A stretch of DNA of 64,000 nucleotides from Bisporella sp. PMI_857 (Eukaryota > Ascomycota > Leotiomycetes > Helotiales > Helotiaceae): NCBI GenBank assembly GCA_021307315.1, contig JAJSPD010000050.1:62001-126000 (forward strand), in the 5' to 3' direction. Position numbers and translations under genes: made by a program. The first letter of the stretch is position 1. Each line of letters starts with the position of its first letter. The notes beneath the pieces are model-generated. The model saw only the letters and a program-made list of their open reading frames with translations, was not told where the DNA came from and made no database searches. Below are positions 46,197 through 57,838 of the stretch, piece by piece.

Positions 46197-46722
46197 ATGG
46201 GTCTCAAGGATGCCCTACAATTCACACTGGGAGCCATAATCCATAGCGCCTACCGTTTCGTCCAAATGGTGCTCGCGCTCACAGTTTGCGGTCTCTATGG
46301 TGTTGATCTTACAGCCGCGCGCAAGCAGGGCAAATATACTGATGGAAAATGGGTACGCTCCTTTCCTCCTTCCTCGCTCCCACAGTATATTAATGCCGCA
46401 ATAGGTCTACGCCGAGGTGACCGCCTCACTCGCGGCCGTCACAGCCCTTCTTTACATCTTTCCCTTCACCGTTAAGGTGCCCCTCCTCTTCGTCTGGGAT
46501 ACCATCCTCTTCATTCTCTGGATTGCGCTCTTCGGCTTGTTTGGCAATATGTATATTAAGGAGAACGCCGAGGGGAATTCAGGCATCAAGAGGATGAAAA
46601 ATGCAGTTTGGATTGACTTGGTGAACGCCTTGCTTTGGCTGATTAGTGCGGGTGGCATGGCGATTTACTGGTGGAGACATCGCGATCGGAGGAGTCTCTG
46701 GACTGGACGTGCGCGTGTTTAG
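46197..46722 (+). CDS. Small four-helix (MARVEL-like) membrane protein
   Basis: Exons 46197-46352 and 46405-46722 encode 157 residues. Four hydrophobic segments are seen: the AIIHSAYRFVQMVLALTVCGLY segment, then ASLAAVTALLYIFPF, LLFVWDTILFILWIALFGLFG, and VNALLWLISAGGMAIYWW. This spacing, with a short N-terminus and basic C-terminus, fits the MARVEL-domain proteins common in ascomycete plasma membranes and eisosome-like domains. The conserved fungal D-x-x-W-IDLVNxLLW feature around helix 4 (NAVWIDLVNALLWLISA) supports this. The splice KW/VYAEVTASL is in phase. The function of these small members is unknown. The gene appears intact, with a clean leader. Confidence 0.85.
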
Positions 46723-47755
46723 GCATGAAATGAAGGTCCGTGAGGAAGGAGATAATGAGCGGCGTGGCAGACAGGTGATACGATGAGTGAGTTGAGAAAT
46801 GATGGTATGAAGGAAAAGCCAGCCACGATTTTGATGACGGCGCGTCGATTTCATTCAAATACCCTGCTGTATACCTACTGCATTTTACGATACCATTGCT
46901 TTATAGCCGCGAATACGACCCAAAATTGTGATTTCACGTTCTGTTATTCCCGAACTGCATATAGATAAGGTGTAGTGAAGAATATTTGGCGTTCTCTAAT
47001 TGAGAGAGCTAGCGATGAGTCGAATAGTTTTAGCCCGTTTTTTCTGATTAGGTGGATGGCTAGGTGTGTTGGCTAATGCAACGCCATTTCTTTTGTGTTG
47101 TTGAGCTAGCAATACTAGTTCAAGCATTGAATAAGGTTTAAACTTTTAGGTTACTCAACATGTCACTGTAATGGTCTGCGCTACATGTTATGCTATATAT
47201 ATTATGCTAGTCTTCCTAATTCCAATTTGGCGCAGCTTTAACTGTAATATGATTGTAGATTTGGCCTATAAGTTTCTAGCCAGGACCCGTTGAACCTTGG
47301 TCGAGGCTGTTGTTTAATGGGTAGAGCAAGTATTGTTAATGTGGCTGTTGGTTCAAGCTCCTCAGATCTGTGTGTTTTCTAGGTATCAGCTGACGTTTGC
47401 TCCCATCTACTGATGGCAAATTTGCTTTTCGCTCCGCAAGATCTAGGATTGCTTGTAGGTTCACTTGTATCGAGAGTTTGTTAATACTGGAATAAATGTG
47501 ACCTTTTGTAACCTGTACCTTAAAGTGCTTTGAGTTTCAGCTATCGCTGCTAGCCTATATCAAATTTGACATTTCTGTCTAGTCTATATCCGCTCCTCCA
47601 GGAACCAGTAATTCTGATCTGAACTGACATTTCTAATAAATATGCCTGCCCCCTCCGTTCTGTCATCGCCATCTCATACCGTTTTCCATCTCTACATAAA
47701 GATATCTCTCTCGTTTGTTTCCAATCTGAGATATATATCATACCAATCATCCACC
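46723..47755. other. Intergenic upstream of the nucleotidyltransferase-like gene
   Basis: No gene recognised. A patch at about 47303-47360 has tRNA-like A- and B-box strings, but no cloverleaf can be drawn (see rejected items). Confidence 0.4.
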
Positions 47756-48718
47756 ATGGCACTCTTAGAACCATACTTCCGTGTAGCTCTCGGCAGCCAC
47801 TATGGAGAACAAGATCCAATCTTTGCAGCAAGCATAAAACCACCAACTCTAGAGTATGGCCGCAAGAACCGTATTATAACTTACTTCTGCACAATGAACC
47901 CTCCCCACCGCAGACATCACTTACTACTTCGTCATGCTTTCCAGTCTGTGAGCGAACATCTAAATATCATTGCCGCCATGATCTTCCCATTGATGGACGC
48001 CTTCGTGGACAATAAGTCAGCGAGAAAGAGCAAAGACTCCCTCAAATTCTGTATCAAGGACCGGATTCAGCTATGGCGAGCTGGCCAAGAGCCCGGCGAC
48101 GACGAATGGGGCTTCCTTGACGAGCGATCCGGAAATGAATATTCGGGCTTGAACCTCAGAACTAGATTGAACAACGCTATCTCTGCAGATGGCTTTGATT
48201 TCGGATACATAAGATTGGCGGGGCCTGACTATATGACGATAGCGAAGAACAATCTGCAGAAGACGAAATATGACGACGTGGAGTGGATCACGAATAATAT
48301 CTCGAGAGAGACGGAGTTTTGGGTGCCGAGGCAAGTTCCGTTGAGGTTAAAAAGTGCTGATGATTGGGAAGCTGAGGGGAAGATGGCGACTGCTAGAGGG
48401 AAGATGGTGACTAGAAGCTCTGCTCGGGTTGCGAAGTCGAGAGCCGCCCCTTCGAAGACGGGCAAAATCTCTAAGAATAGGATTGGAAAGACGATATGGT
48501 CCTGTCGATCTCTCATCCCGAGGCATAAGTCGAAGCTTTATTTCGTGCCTGCTAAGATGGAGAGAGAATATAGCTCCACGGAGGTTAGAGAGGTGCTTAT
48601 GAAGGAAATATCGGACGAAGAGAGAACAGAGGCGTTGAGACCTTTGGTTAGAAACCCGGAGGTGCTGCTGAAGTTGCTAGATAGACATCTCTGCCCTTTT
48701 AAGAGGCTCTTTTGCTAG
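47756..48718 (+). CDS. Nucleotidylyltransferase-fold protein, NMNAT-like
   Basis: Single exon, 320 residues. I start at 47756 because the context ccaccatgg is strong and the preceding 38 codons look like leader. RIITYFCTMNPPHRRHHLLLRHAF (39-62) sits where NMN/pantetheine adenylyltransferases have the T/HxGH nucleotide loop, here H51-R-R-H54 in place of HxGH. GPDYM near 200 resembles the conserved GxD of these enzymes, and the SSTEVREVL segment near the C-terminus is the ISSTxIR motif that binds phosphate. The basic insert (KMATARGKMVTRSSARVAKSR) is unusual and could bind nucleic acid or direct to the nucleus. The fold would bind ATP and a nucleotide, but the Gly to Arg change in the loop makes adenylyltransferase activity doubtful. 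It may be a paralogue similar to yeast Pof1. Confidence 0.75.
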   Translation: MALLEPYFRVALGSHYGEQDPIFAASIKPPTLEYGRKNRIITYFCTMNPPHRRHHLLLRHAFQSVSEHLNIIAAMIFPLMDAFVDNKSARKSKDSLKFCIKDRIQLWRAGQEPGDDEWGFLDERSGNEYSGLNLRTRLNNAISADGFDFGYIRLAGPDYMTIAKNNLQKTKYDDVEWITNNISRETEFWVPRQVPLRLKSADDWEAEGKMATARGKMVTRSSARVAKSRAAPSKTGKISKNRIGKTIWSCRSLIPRHKSKLYFVPAKMEREYSSTEVREVLMKEISDEERTEALRPLVRNPEVLLKLLDRHLCPFKRLFC

Positions 48719-50127
48719 TTTGAACGAAAAGCTAGTGGCTTGAGGAGATATGGGAATGAGTTGGATACTTTACTTGAACACAAGACCTTTTGATCGAAGC
48801 TAACGACATGAGGAGTTTTAGAAGGGCATAAGGCGGACGTTCCATAGTAACCATGTAGTTTTTTGGGGGTTATATTTAGAAATTTTTGTTCAATAAGCTA
48901 TTTCTCTAGATATGCTCTCACTATTTGAACTTCGTGAGATGGTGCTTCCGCTATAATTACAACTAGGGATAAGAATTGCCAATTGAACTGCTTGCATCGA
49001 CAAATACTTTACATAGTTAATAGGAAGAGCACACTGGTAAAAACTTTGCTTCATAGATTTTCGGTAAATTGCTGCTACCATTTGAGCTGAAGTCAAGTTT
49101 CAAGGAGATATTTTGCTAAAGAAAGTATATTTATCTTATCCCACTGCTTTTGCGGGCTCCTACCAAAATGATGACAGCAAGTTCTTTACCTAATATAATT
49201 ACTTTCTTCGGTTTGTGGGGGTAACAAAAACATCTAACGCCTATTTCGTCATAAAGAGCCTAAAATTCACGTGAACATATCACGTGATATAGCAAACAAA
49301 GTATGGTCTTTGCTTTCTCAGTCTGTTTACGTGTAAACTAGTGGTGATCTGAATATTGGTTTACATAAAATAATGAAAATACTTAAACAGGAGACGCTGT
49401 CTTGCTATTCAAGACTTAGAGCTTGGCTGTGGTGTTTGTAGAATAACTTGTTTTTCTTTTAATCTCTAGCTTTCTTCCTCTTTTAAGAATCGCAAGGTAC
49501 AACGAGTCAAGACAGTATACCTCTTTGAATTCGTGTTATGGAATTGAGCAGAATGACTAGAGCCGAAATGAAGTGAAATAAAATGAAATGAAACATAAAA
49601 TGACCCCAACAGACTTCATGCTTTGGCCTGCTTGTTCTGGCCTCAGGTACCCACTCGTCATCTGGACAAGCGGGCGCTGCGGGCCCAACCTTACCGCAAT
49701 CGAAAAGTTCGCGAACACGTTGACGGGGCGGACCCCTTTCTCTCGACGAACCACCTCCAAACATTTGTCGAATCTTCTCCTTCCAATCCTTCCTCAAGGG
49801 CCATTCGCATACATGATCTCTCCTGTATGCCAATCCTTTGCTGGCTTGATTTGATCTGATCTGATGCCTTTCAATTCTTGTTCGCAGTGTTGCACCTCAC
49901 TCCTTTAATTAAGCCAACGAATTTGGTATTTCCTTCTCATTAGTATAATTTTATACGCGTCTGTTGCGACAGCACCATAATAATTACGGTCAACCAAGCC
50001 CTCGAGACGATTGGGCCCTTGGAAAAACTATTGAGACTCAGTAGCAGACGACTTGAGATTCGTCTGCGCTGGTCTCATTGAGGTGAGCAGGAGTCACATC
50101 TGAACGCGCTAAAATAGATATTGATTC
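48719..50127. other. Intergenic upstream of the giant coiled-coil gene
   Basis: No gene that I can support. At 49555-49600 a GAAAT/AAAATG simple repeat occurs. At 49600-49840 a GC-richer patch is open in several frames on both strands, with no recognisable product. The leader of the next gene may start within it. Confidence 0.4.
49507..49833 (-). other. Weak small-protein candidate
   Basis: This is a 108-codon open stretch with basic then acidic composition (CEWPLRKDWKEKIRQMF, CPDDEWVPEARTSRPKHE). A second open frame overlaps it on the same strand, and the plus strand is open too. The GC content is higher than its surroundings, which is the only support. The C-terminal part runs through a simple repeat. 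I do not recognise a family. Confidence 0.2.
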
Positions 50128-53100
50128 ATGATAGCAAAAATTTCTTCATTGACAACGTCGCCTCCTCCTACTGCATCGGCAGAGGACGGAGCAGAATTTA
50201 ATCAAGTAGTAGAAGAGCCTGGATCGCCGGCTTTCTCGACCAGCTCAACATTCGAAGGAGGCTCTTCTCCAATTCTCCCACCTCTTCCTGCCCCCAAGCA
50301 CAACGGACGGACTTTGAGTCTTTCGACTCCTCCACGAACTGATAGCAGCCGGTATTATACAGCAAGCTGGGGTTCTCCATACGACGATCCGATCGCGTCT
50401 CAACGAACTCGTACACATACACACAGGCAGACATTAAGTAGTGAGGTATCCGAGGATTCACCAATACGTCTCGAGCTTCACACACCGTTCTTGCGGCCAG
50501 CGCCAATATTCACCAGATCTCAGACAGACCCAGATTTTGTATCACAGGACGGTCTTATTAGCGCTGCCGTCTTAGCGAACCGGGCACGTCGACCTGCGCA
50601 AGGGTTGACAGAAGATTGGATTCGCCAGCATACAGGAGTTGAATCCGCAGAAAATAACGCGTGGTTAAGCGACGATCCAGGGGAAAGCGGACGCTCTTCG
50701 CTCAGCGGTTCGATTTCTGGTGACGGCGGAGATTGGCTAGCACAAGAAGCTGATCCGAGAACCCCAACACTCAAACGATTCCTGGAAACAAGCAAAGTCC
50801 GGGACGTTTTTAAACTTCGCCCGAGAAGAAACAGTACGGCGACTTTGACGCAGGCCGATTTCTCCGATCCTATACACCCTAATATGTCTAACGCAGAAGA
50901 AAATGCTGTAATCGGCTCAGTTATGGGAAACGAGAATTCGACACCCGCTGATGAGGGGGCGCCTATGCCTCCGCCGAAAGAACTGCCTGAATGGCGTGCC
51001 GCCGCGCCTCCTGCTGCAAATCTAAGCAATTCCACCCCTTCGCCAGCTCCAGGGCCACCTCGATTGAAAAAGAAAGTACCGTGGAAGGGCAAAAACATTC
51101 TTGTGTTGCTTCCTTGGGATGACGAAAGAGGCTTGAAGGGCAATGCGCCGACACCCTTGACAGACAAGGATCTTGAGGCTATGATGACAGAATGGCAGCA
51201 AAAGGGTTACAATACGGGTGGCTTTGATTTGGGCCACGAGAGGTTCGCTCATGCAGAAGGTGGACCAGGACAAAGTCGGGGCGTTTGGCCTGAAACTGCT
51301 GATATAGTCCGGGAAAGACAGGACCGGAATTACAGAATTAGCATTCCTGATAGACGAGGTAAGAAAATCCTTTTTATCATTTAGGGGTTAGAAAAGCTCG
51401 AGGGCCGTGTTTCTTTCAATATTTTGAAATGAGTCTGGTAAATTGATTTGGGACTTAAGCTAAGCACATTTCGGCCTTTTGCGGAAATCTGGATTTTCAG
51501 TAGTTCCGTTTTACTAACGACTTCTCTTCTACAGAATGGGATGCTTATGTACAAGAGTTGGCGGAAGCTAAGTTGCGGGCACTGGGTGTGAGCTTTGGCG
51601 ATGAAGATCCTCCAGTTCCATCTCCTGTCCCTTCAGGAATCAGCCGTCGAACATCAATGCAATATCCCTCGTTACCATTCTCCCCTCCAATTCCAACCAA
51701 TTCGGCAGGCAGCATGTCCCAGCATCCGAACATATTTTCTCCACCTTTGATATCTGGACCAGGTTTATCTGCAAGCCAAAGTTCTAACACTAACTCTGTC
51801 GCATCTCCGGCTTCTATGCATGCACAGCTGCAAGGGAAATTCAACCCAAGGCAATCTGTGTCTTTCAGTGGAGGCGAGCACCCCTTTGGATCTCCATTCC
51901 AATATCCCCAACAACCATCACCTGGCGTTTGGTCTCCGCAGCAAATGCTTTATCAACAAGGTGGTGCGAGAGGAGGCTCTCCATCTTTACAAAATCTTGG
52001 TGCCATAGCATCACCAGGTTCGCCATTCTTGCCAGAGGGCTACTTCCAACAAGGAGATGTGGCGGCTCAAATGCAGCAGCGACAACACATGCTGCAAAAC
52101 CAGCTTCATCAGCAACAGCAACTACAACTTGGTGCCAGAGCATCTCCTCGACTGGCAGAAGTCAGCGAGATTGATGAGACTATGTCAAAGAGTCCTTCGA
52201 AAACACCTGAGGCTAGGCAGTTTAGGCACAATCCAAGTGCTAGTCTCCAAAAAGAGATTGACGACGCTGAATATCATCTTGAGGAGCAATTCCAACGACA
52301 ACTTGAGCATGAGGATTATAGCCCTCACTCAGAGAAGGCGAATGAGGAAGATGGATTTGAAAAGCAGCCCTTACACGCTCGGAATCCCTCGAATATTGAT
52401 AGTCTTGCAGCTTCTCGATTTCCCACGCTTGAAGATTCTGATGATGGACCCACTCTTCATCATCCTCAACCTCACAGTCGCGGTCATTCATTGTCGCAGC
52501 AGCCTTTCCAGGATAGTGAAGATGTATCAAGTGCCGAGTCTAAGTCTGGTTATATAAGAAATAAAGACCTGTCTGATATTGATACGATTCCAAGCAACCT
52601 TGGAACTCCCACTCCCGATCTGTCCAATAGCAGACATGTTAGAGCAGTCTCCATGTCCAGTAATCCATGGGCAGACACAGAATCCAACGGGAAGCCCCGA
52701 GGGCCAGGCCATTCTTCAAAGCCATCCACGTCGACGCTTAACGTGGCTGCAAAGGAGTTCAAATTTGATCCAGCCAAGGCATTCTCGTCTAATGCTTTTG
52801 CCTTCGGTAATAACAGCTTCCAGCCTGCTTTGGGAGCTCAGCCTGCTTTCGGCCCAGGACCAATATCTTCTACCTCGAGCCATTTCAGTAATCAGTCTAT
52901 AAGTAGTGGCAAGGGTAAGATTAATGTTGCGGCGCCAGTCTTCACTCCTGGTCAAAGCGAATTCAGCTTCTCTGCATCGGGACCTACTTTCCGCCCTGAC
53001 GCCCCTGCGTTCACGCCATCCTTCAATTCAAACTTCGCATCATCTGTAGGCAGTACTGGCTCTGGCAGCGAGGGTCCAAGATCCTCGTCCATTTTTGGTG

Positions 53101-56100
53101 GCATTGATCTTTCTGCTCTTGGCATCACGAAGCCCAGCAAAAAGAATGCCGCTATTCCTATCGTTCGTCCAGATAGCTCTCATTCAAGAAGCGCGAACGA
53201 TGAAACTATAGAGGGCAAGGATGGCCGGATCACCCAAGGCGAAGGACGTATTAAAAGGGCTCGCGGAGTCAAAGATGATAGGGATTCTGTACCTTTGTTT
53301 GCTCCCAGCATGCCACTTAGCGAGACATCTCGCGAGCAGTCACCACCAAAGGATGCGCAGCTTCCGACAACTACCGTAGCGGATAAAGAGAACTCCGCCC
53401 CACTCAGCGATGACCAAGCGGCCGTTGCGAATCCTCCCGCTAAGTCTCACTCGCGCAGTGTCACTGCTGAATCTGTTGAGCAGAAAGACAAAGAATTTAC
53501 GCCATTCGAATTCGAGCAACCCAAACAGGCTGCGGAATTCAATGCAGCTCGTCCTTTCACCTCTAGAAGATATGCATCGGGCTTACCAGGGTATGGATTC
53601 TATTCTCCTTCGGAAGACGAAAAAGCAACATTTGAGGAAAGAGATCCAGAACCAGTCAAGAAGCAGCACAAGAAGAACGTTTCATCTTTGTCTGCGACTG
53701 CGAAGCCATTTGAGTATAGACCTGGAACATTCAGCTCCTCGTTTGGTCAAAATGAGCAGCCTGAGCCAACACATGCGCTAATCTCTCCAATTTCTCCAAT
53801 CACCCCTGTAGAGGAATCAGCGGATGTTCTGGAAGCTCCCGCTGCATCAGTGTCACCCGTGACGTCTGTTGCTCCTAATGAACCCGTTGCTCCCGTGGCT
53901 CGTCCCGCAGTGGGAGGACTGGCAAATTCTAGATGGGCAAGAAGTCCAACTCCACCTGCTGCTCCAGTTTCGCCTGAAGTCGATTTACAACCGGAGGAGC
54001 TACCTTCTTTCCAAGCAGCTCTACCACGGGCCGAAGTTGAAGCTGCTATTGACCGTGAAGAGTCTGATCGTGAACCGACCTTTGAGGAGATTGATGCCGT
54101 TATGCGTCAGCTCAAAGAGATTGAGATGGAATCTGGACCAACGCCTCACAAAAATCCCAGCAGAGACGAAGACATCTCAAGATGGCACCAACCCAGCCCG
54201 ACACGGCGCATCCAAGTACCAGAGATTGATAGTTCTCCTATCCGTCTTCAGCCACAAAACCTCATGCGCAGTGATGCCCCAAGTCCTAGCCCAGCACGCT
54301 TTCGCGCTCTTCCTGGGGAATCAAGAATATTCTCTAGAGTGCACGATGATCCGTTCGTGGTAGAGTCACCAGCTGTGCTCCATGTTGATTCACAAATTAA
54401 CCGTCGTCAAAGTCTTGTGGTGAGCGATTGGGATGATGTTCTTAGCGATGGTGAAGCTGCTAAGCTGCAGCCTCGGGCACGATTCTTTGATGGCCGCGTG
54501 AACGATCTTGTTGGTGGGTTACTGGAACATAGACTTAACCCATTGGAGAAGGCCCTTGAAGCTATTCAATTATCCATTGAGTCAATGGCAACACGTGCTC
54601 CATCTAGCAGACGTGCTAGACGGAGCTTCTCAGGCGCACTTAGTGATGCGGACGATGAGGACGATGATGCGGATGCAATCCGCAGGTCAATGAGCCCACG
54701 CAGAGATAGAAAGATGGACAAGATTAGAGCCATTGTTACAGAGGCACTAGCCGCACATCAATCTCGTCCACAGACCGCTTCATCGGCTTCCGCTGTGCCG
54801 GTTTCTGACTCTCAAACTGTACTTTCAGCCCTAGAGGAGATGAAAGCGCAATTCGGTCAGACTATGCGTCTCGACCTTCGTGGTGAGGACCTCAGAAGCA
54901 TCGTTGAAGAAGCTGTACAAGCGCGTATGCCCACACCAAAACCAGATGACTCCGTGTTACTCAAGACAGATCTGCGGAGTATTGTTGAGGAGGTGGTTCA
55001 AAGCCGTATCCCCGCTCCCGTCGAAAAGGATGATGCAGCAGTTGAAGCAGCCAATCTGAAAGAGGCTGAGACCCAGTCTCGGATCACGGACCTGGAGGAA
55101 CGTCTCCGGCGTGCAGAGATCTCCACCGAAGAAGAGGTGCAGAGCCGCCGTGCTGCTGAAGATCGCTTGGCTGAAAATCAACGACTACTGAGGATCTCGA
55201 CCGAGGAAGAAATGAGACTCAGAGAGCGTATGGAGGAACAGCAGTCCCAAATCAACGGCCTCGAAGAGCGTCTTAGCCTGGCAGCAGCAGCTACTGAGCA
55301 AGAAATTCTGAATCGTCGTGCTGTTGAAGATCGCCTTTCCGAGAACCAGCGTTTGTTAAGAATCTCAACTGAGGAGGAGATGAGACTGAGAGAAAGTATG
55401 GAAGAGCGGGAAGTGAAGATTCGTGCCATTGTTGACGAAAGCGACGCAAAGGTAAGGCATGCCGAGGACACTCGCGCCAAAGCGACCATGCGCATGGCAT
55501 TGCTGGAGGCCAACCAGGACAACTCTCAGAAAAACTATGGCGAGCTCACCAACAGACTTGCCATGGTGGAAACCGAGCTTCGACAAGCGCGGCAAGAAAC
55601 TCAACGCTGGCAAATGGATGCCGAGCGAGCCTTGGAAGCTGCTAGAAGACATAGTGAGGATGCTGAGCAGGCCAATGAGACCAACAAGGAGCTAAGAAGG
55701 ACCATCGATAGCCTGAGAACCCAAACGGAGGAAAGTATCCGAGTCCGCGAGGGCATGAGGGGGATGTTAACTGGCCTGCAGGAGGACATGGCGATTGCCG
55801 CTCGAAACATTTCCCAAGAAAACGCCCAACGTGCCAAAAAAGAGGCCGAACTAGTTGCCAGACAAGAAGTCCTCGATGCCAGATTACAGGCAGAAGCCAG
55901 AACCCGGGAACGACTGGAGATGGAGATCGAGAGACTTGAGAATGGAGAACGTGAGGGCATGCGTGCTGTTTCTGAGGCTAAGAGGCTTGAGCAATTGGTC
56001 GCAGAACTCCGACAAGAGAGCCACATCTCACAGAAGGATGCGCTGAAGTTTCAGCGAGAGTTCGAGGAGGCGAGAGAAAGTGGTCTTGCTGAGGTGCATC

Positions 56101-57428
56101 GCACACGTATCTATATGCAGGCGGAGATCGAGTCGGCAAATAATCAGGTCAACATTGTTCGGAACGATCTCGAAGCGCAAATTTCTCGCTTGCGGAATGA
56201 GCTTGATCAGGTCAAACTTGATTCTGATACCGCTCGTGCGAAGCACGAGATGCTGCTTGAATCATCTGAATCGTCCAAGAAGGAGATTGAGGACGGGCTC
56301 AGGCTCAAGCACGCCAATGAACTTGAAGATATCCAGGCAAGGCACGAGCGAGACCTCAATAACGCGCTGGAGGATGCACAACGGCAAGAGCAACATCTGC
56401 TTGAGCGTCTGTCACTGTCATCGTCCAAGGCTGAGCATCTTCAAGACCGCGTCTCTCATCTTGAGGAGAAACTCGAGATTGCCAAGTCAGCTGCAAATGC
56501 TGCTGTAGTAGCTGCTAAGGGTGCTCGATCTATGGCTAATGCACCAGCTCAAGCGGTACCTGCCCAGATACAACAAACATTATCAAAAGCGGCAGAGCTT
56601 CCCGAAAAGATCTCTCCACAAGCTCTCCGAGAGTCAATAATGGTTCTACAAGAACAATTACAAGACCGTGAACAAAATATTGAGAGACTGGAAGCAAAGG
56701 TTGCGTCTCTTGATCCAGATGCAAGTACTAAGATCCAGAAACGGGACGACGAGATCATATGGCTACGGGAACTTTTGGCTGTGCGCAAGAGCGACCTGAC
56801 GGATATCGTAATTACTCTGGAATCTGATCAATACGATCCTGAGCAAGTTAAGGACGCGGCCATTCGCCTACGTGCCAACCTCCAGATGGAAGAGCAAGAG
56901 CGTGAAAGAGCCATGAACGGCGGTTCCGCAATCAACCTCCCCAACATCGCTGCCTCTCTTCGAGATGCAGCATCGCCACGGGTTGCTCAAGCAGTGGGGC
57001 CTCTAGCCGCGGCTTGGGGTAATTGGCGTAAGGGTCGGACAGACTCCAGCCTGTCTGAGGCGGTCGGCTCGACTCCATCCAGGAATAATAGTCCATCGGG
57101 CTCTTTTCTTAATGGTCTCCTCACGCCACCAGCAAGCCAATTGAGAACACCACCAGGAGGCGCTCAACAACCAAATCAGCGCTTCTCGGCGGCTCAGTTG
57201 GCAAATAGACCAAGGAATATGACACCTCGTGCTAGAGAAAAGCAGCCTATGCGTGGCAGTCCCCGTAAAGCGATGGGTACTGGCTCAGCCGCCCCAAGTA
57301 CGCCGCCTATGATGCGGAAGAGCAGCTATGACGCCGATGCGCGTGCAGAGGACTTCTCTGATGCCGGATTCTATGACGATGACGAGAGTATCATGGATGA
57401 CAGCATATATGGTGGCAAGCTTCGGTGA
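50128..57428 (+). CDS. Giant coiled-coil protein, 2374 residues, function not assigned
   Basis: Exons 50128-51358 and 51535-57428 join in phase. Residues 1-320 are disordered and Ser/Pro-rich. A short conserved basic-hydrophobic block (KKKVPWKGKNILVLLPWDDE, about 313-332) and GYNTGGFDLGH follow. Residues about 410-1500 are low-complexity with Q-rich (QQRQHMLQNQLHQQQQLQL), FG-like and Ser/Pro tracts. From about 1570 to 2200 the sequence is strong heptad coiled coil, including a duplicated 56-residue block at 1597-1708. The tail is basic and Ser/Pro-rich with an acidic end. Similar large ascomycete proteins are often labelled myosin-heavy-chain-like from the coiled coil, but there is no motor domain. 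A cytoskeletal, spindle-pole or septal scaffold is an inference from architecture alone. Confidence 0.85.
55092..55427 (+). repeat. In-frame duplication within the coiled-coil gene (2 x 168 bases)
   Basis: Units at 55092-55259 and 55260-55427 are adjacent and encode two 56-residue blocks that share LEERL at the start, RRAxEDRLxENQRLLRISTE and EEMRLRExMEE. The unit length is eight heptads, so the duplication keeps the coiled-coil register. Silent differences between units show that it is not very recent. Confidence 0.85.
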
Positions 57429-57838
57429 CATGGAGCTAGCTTTCATATATGACACTTTTTTTCCTTTGTTATTGCGATTTGAGAAATTTGAAGTAGCACT
57501 TGATGAGGTGGACGGGGAAGACACGAGTTGTGAATATATTAATATGTGTTATGGTCATAGATTGATACCCTACACGAGCGAGCAAGCCAGATTGAAAATC
57601 ACTTAGGATCGAATTTTTTTTTGTCATGCACAGCACAGCGCGGAGGATACCACACATTGCATTTTCGTCATTCGCTTGGAAGTTTGTATAGTTGTTGCAT
57701 CATATAGATATCAATATCTACAAGCATTATCCCCATGTTTCTTAGTGCAAATTGAAGACGATGGACATAGGAGATATTGCTTCAGCTTAATGGTCCATTT
57801 AAAGTGTGCCTCAATAACGCTTCTCAGGATCATCAGAA
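57429..57838. other. Intergenic between converging genes
   Basis: 3' flanks of the giant coiled-coil gene and the SDR gene; nothing else seen. Confidence 0.5.

Noticed and set aside
47295..47365. tRNA-like strings: an A-box-like tgtttaatgggtagagca and a B-box-like ggttcaagctcc
   Set aside because: The T-arm pairs poorly, no seven-base acceptor stem forms, and no anticodon arm fits between. At most a tRNA-derived relic.
51545..56788. Many overlapping frames within the giant coiled-coil gene
   Set aside because: They result from its biased codon composition; none has a family likeness or its own splice structure.
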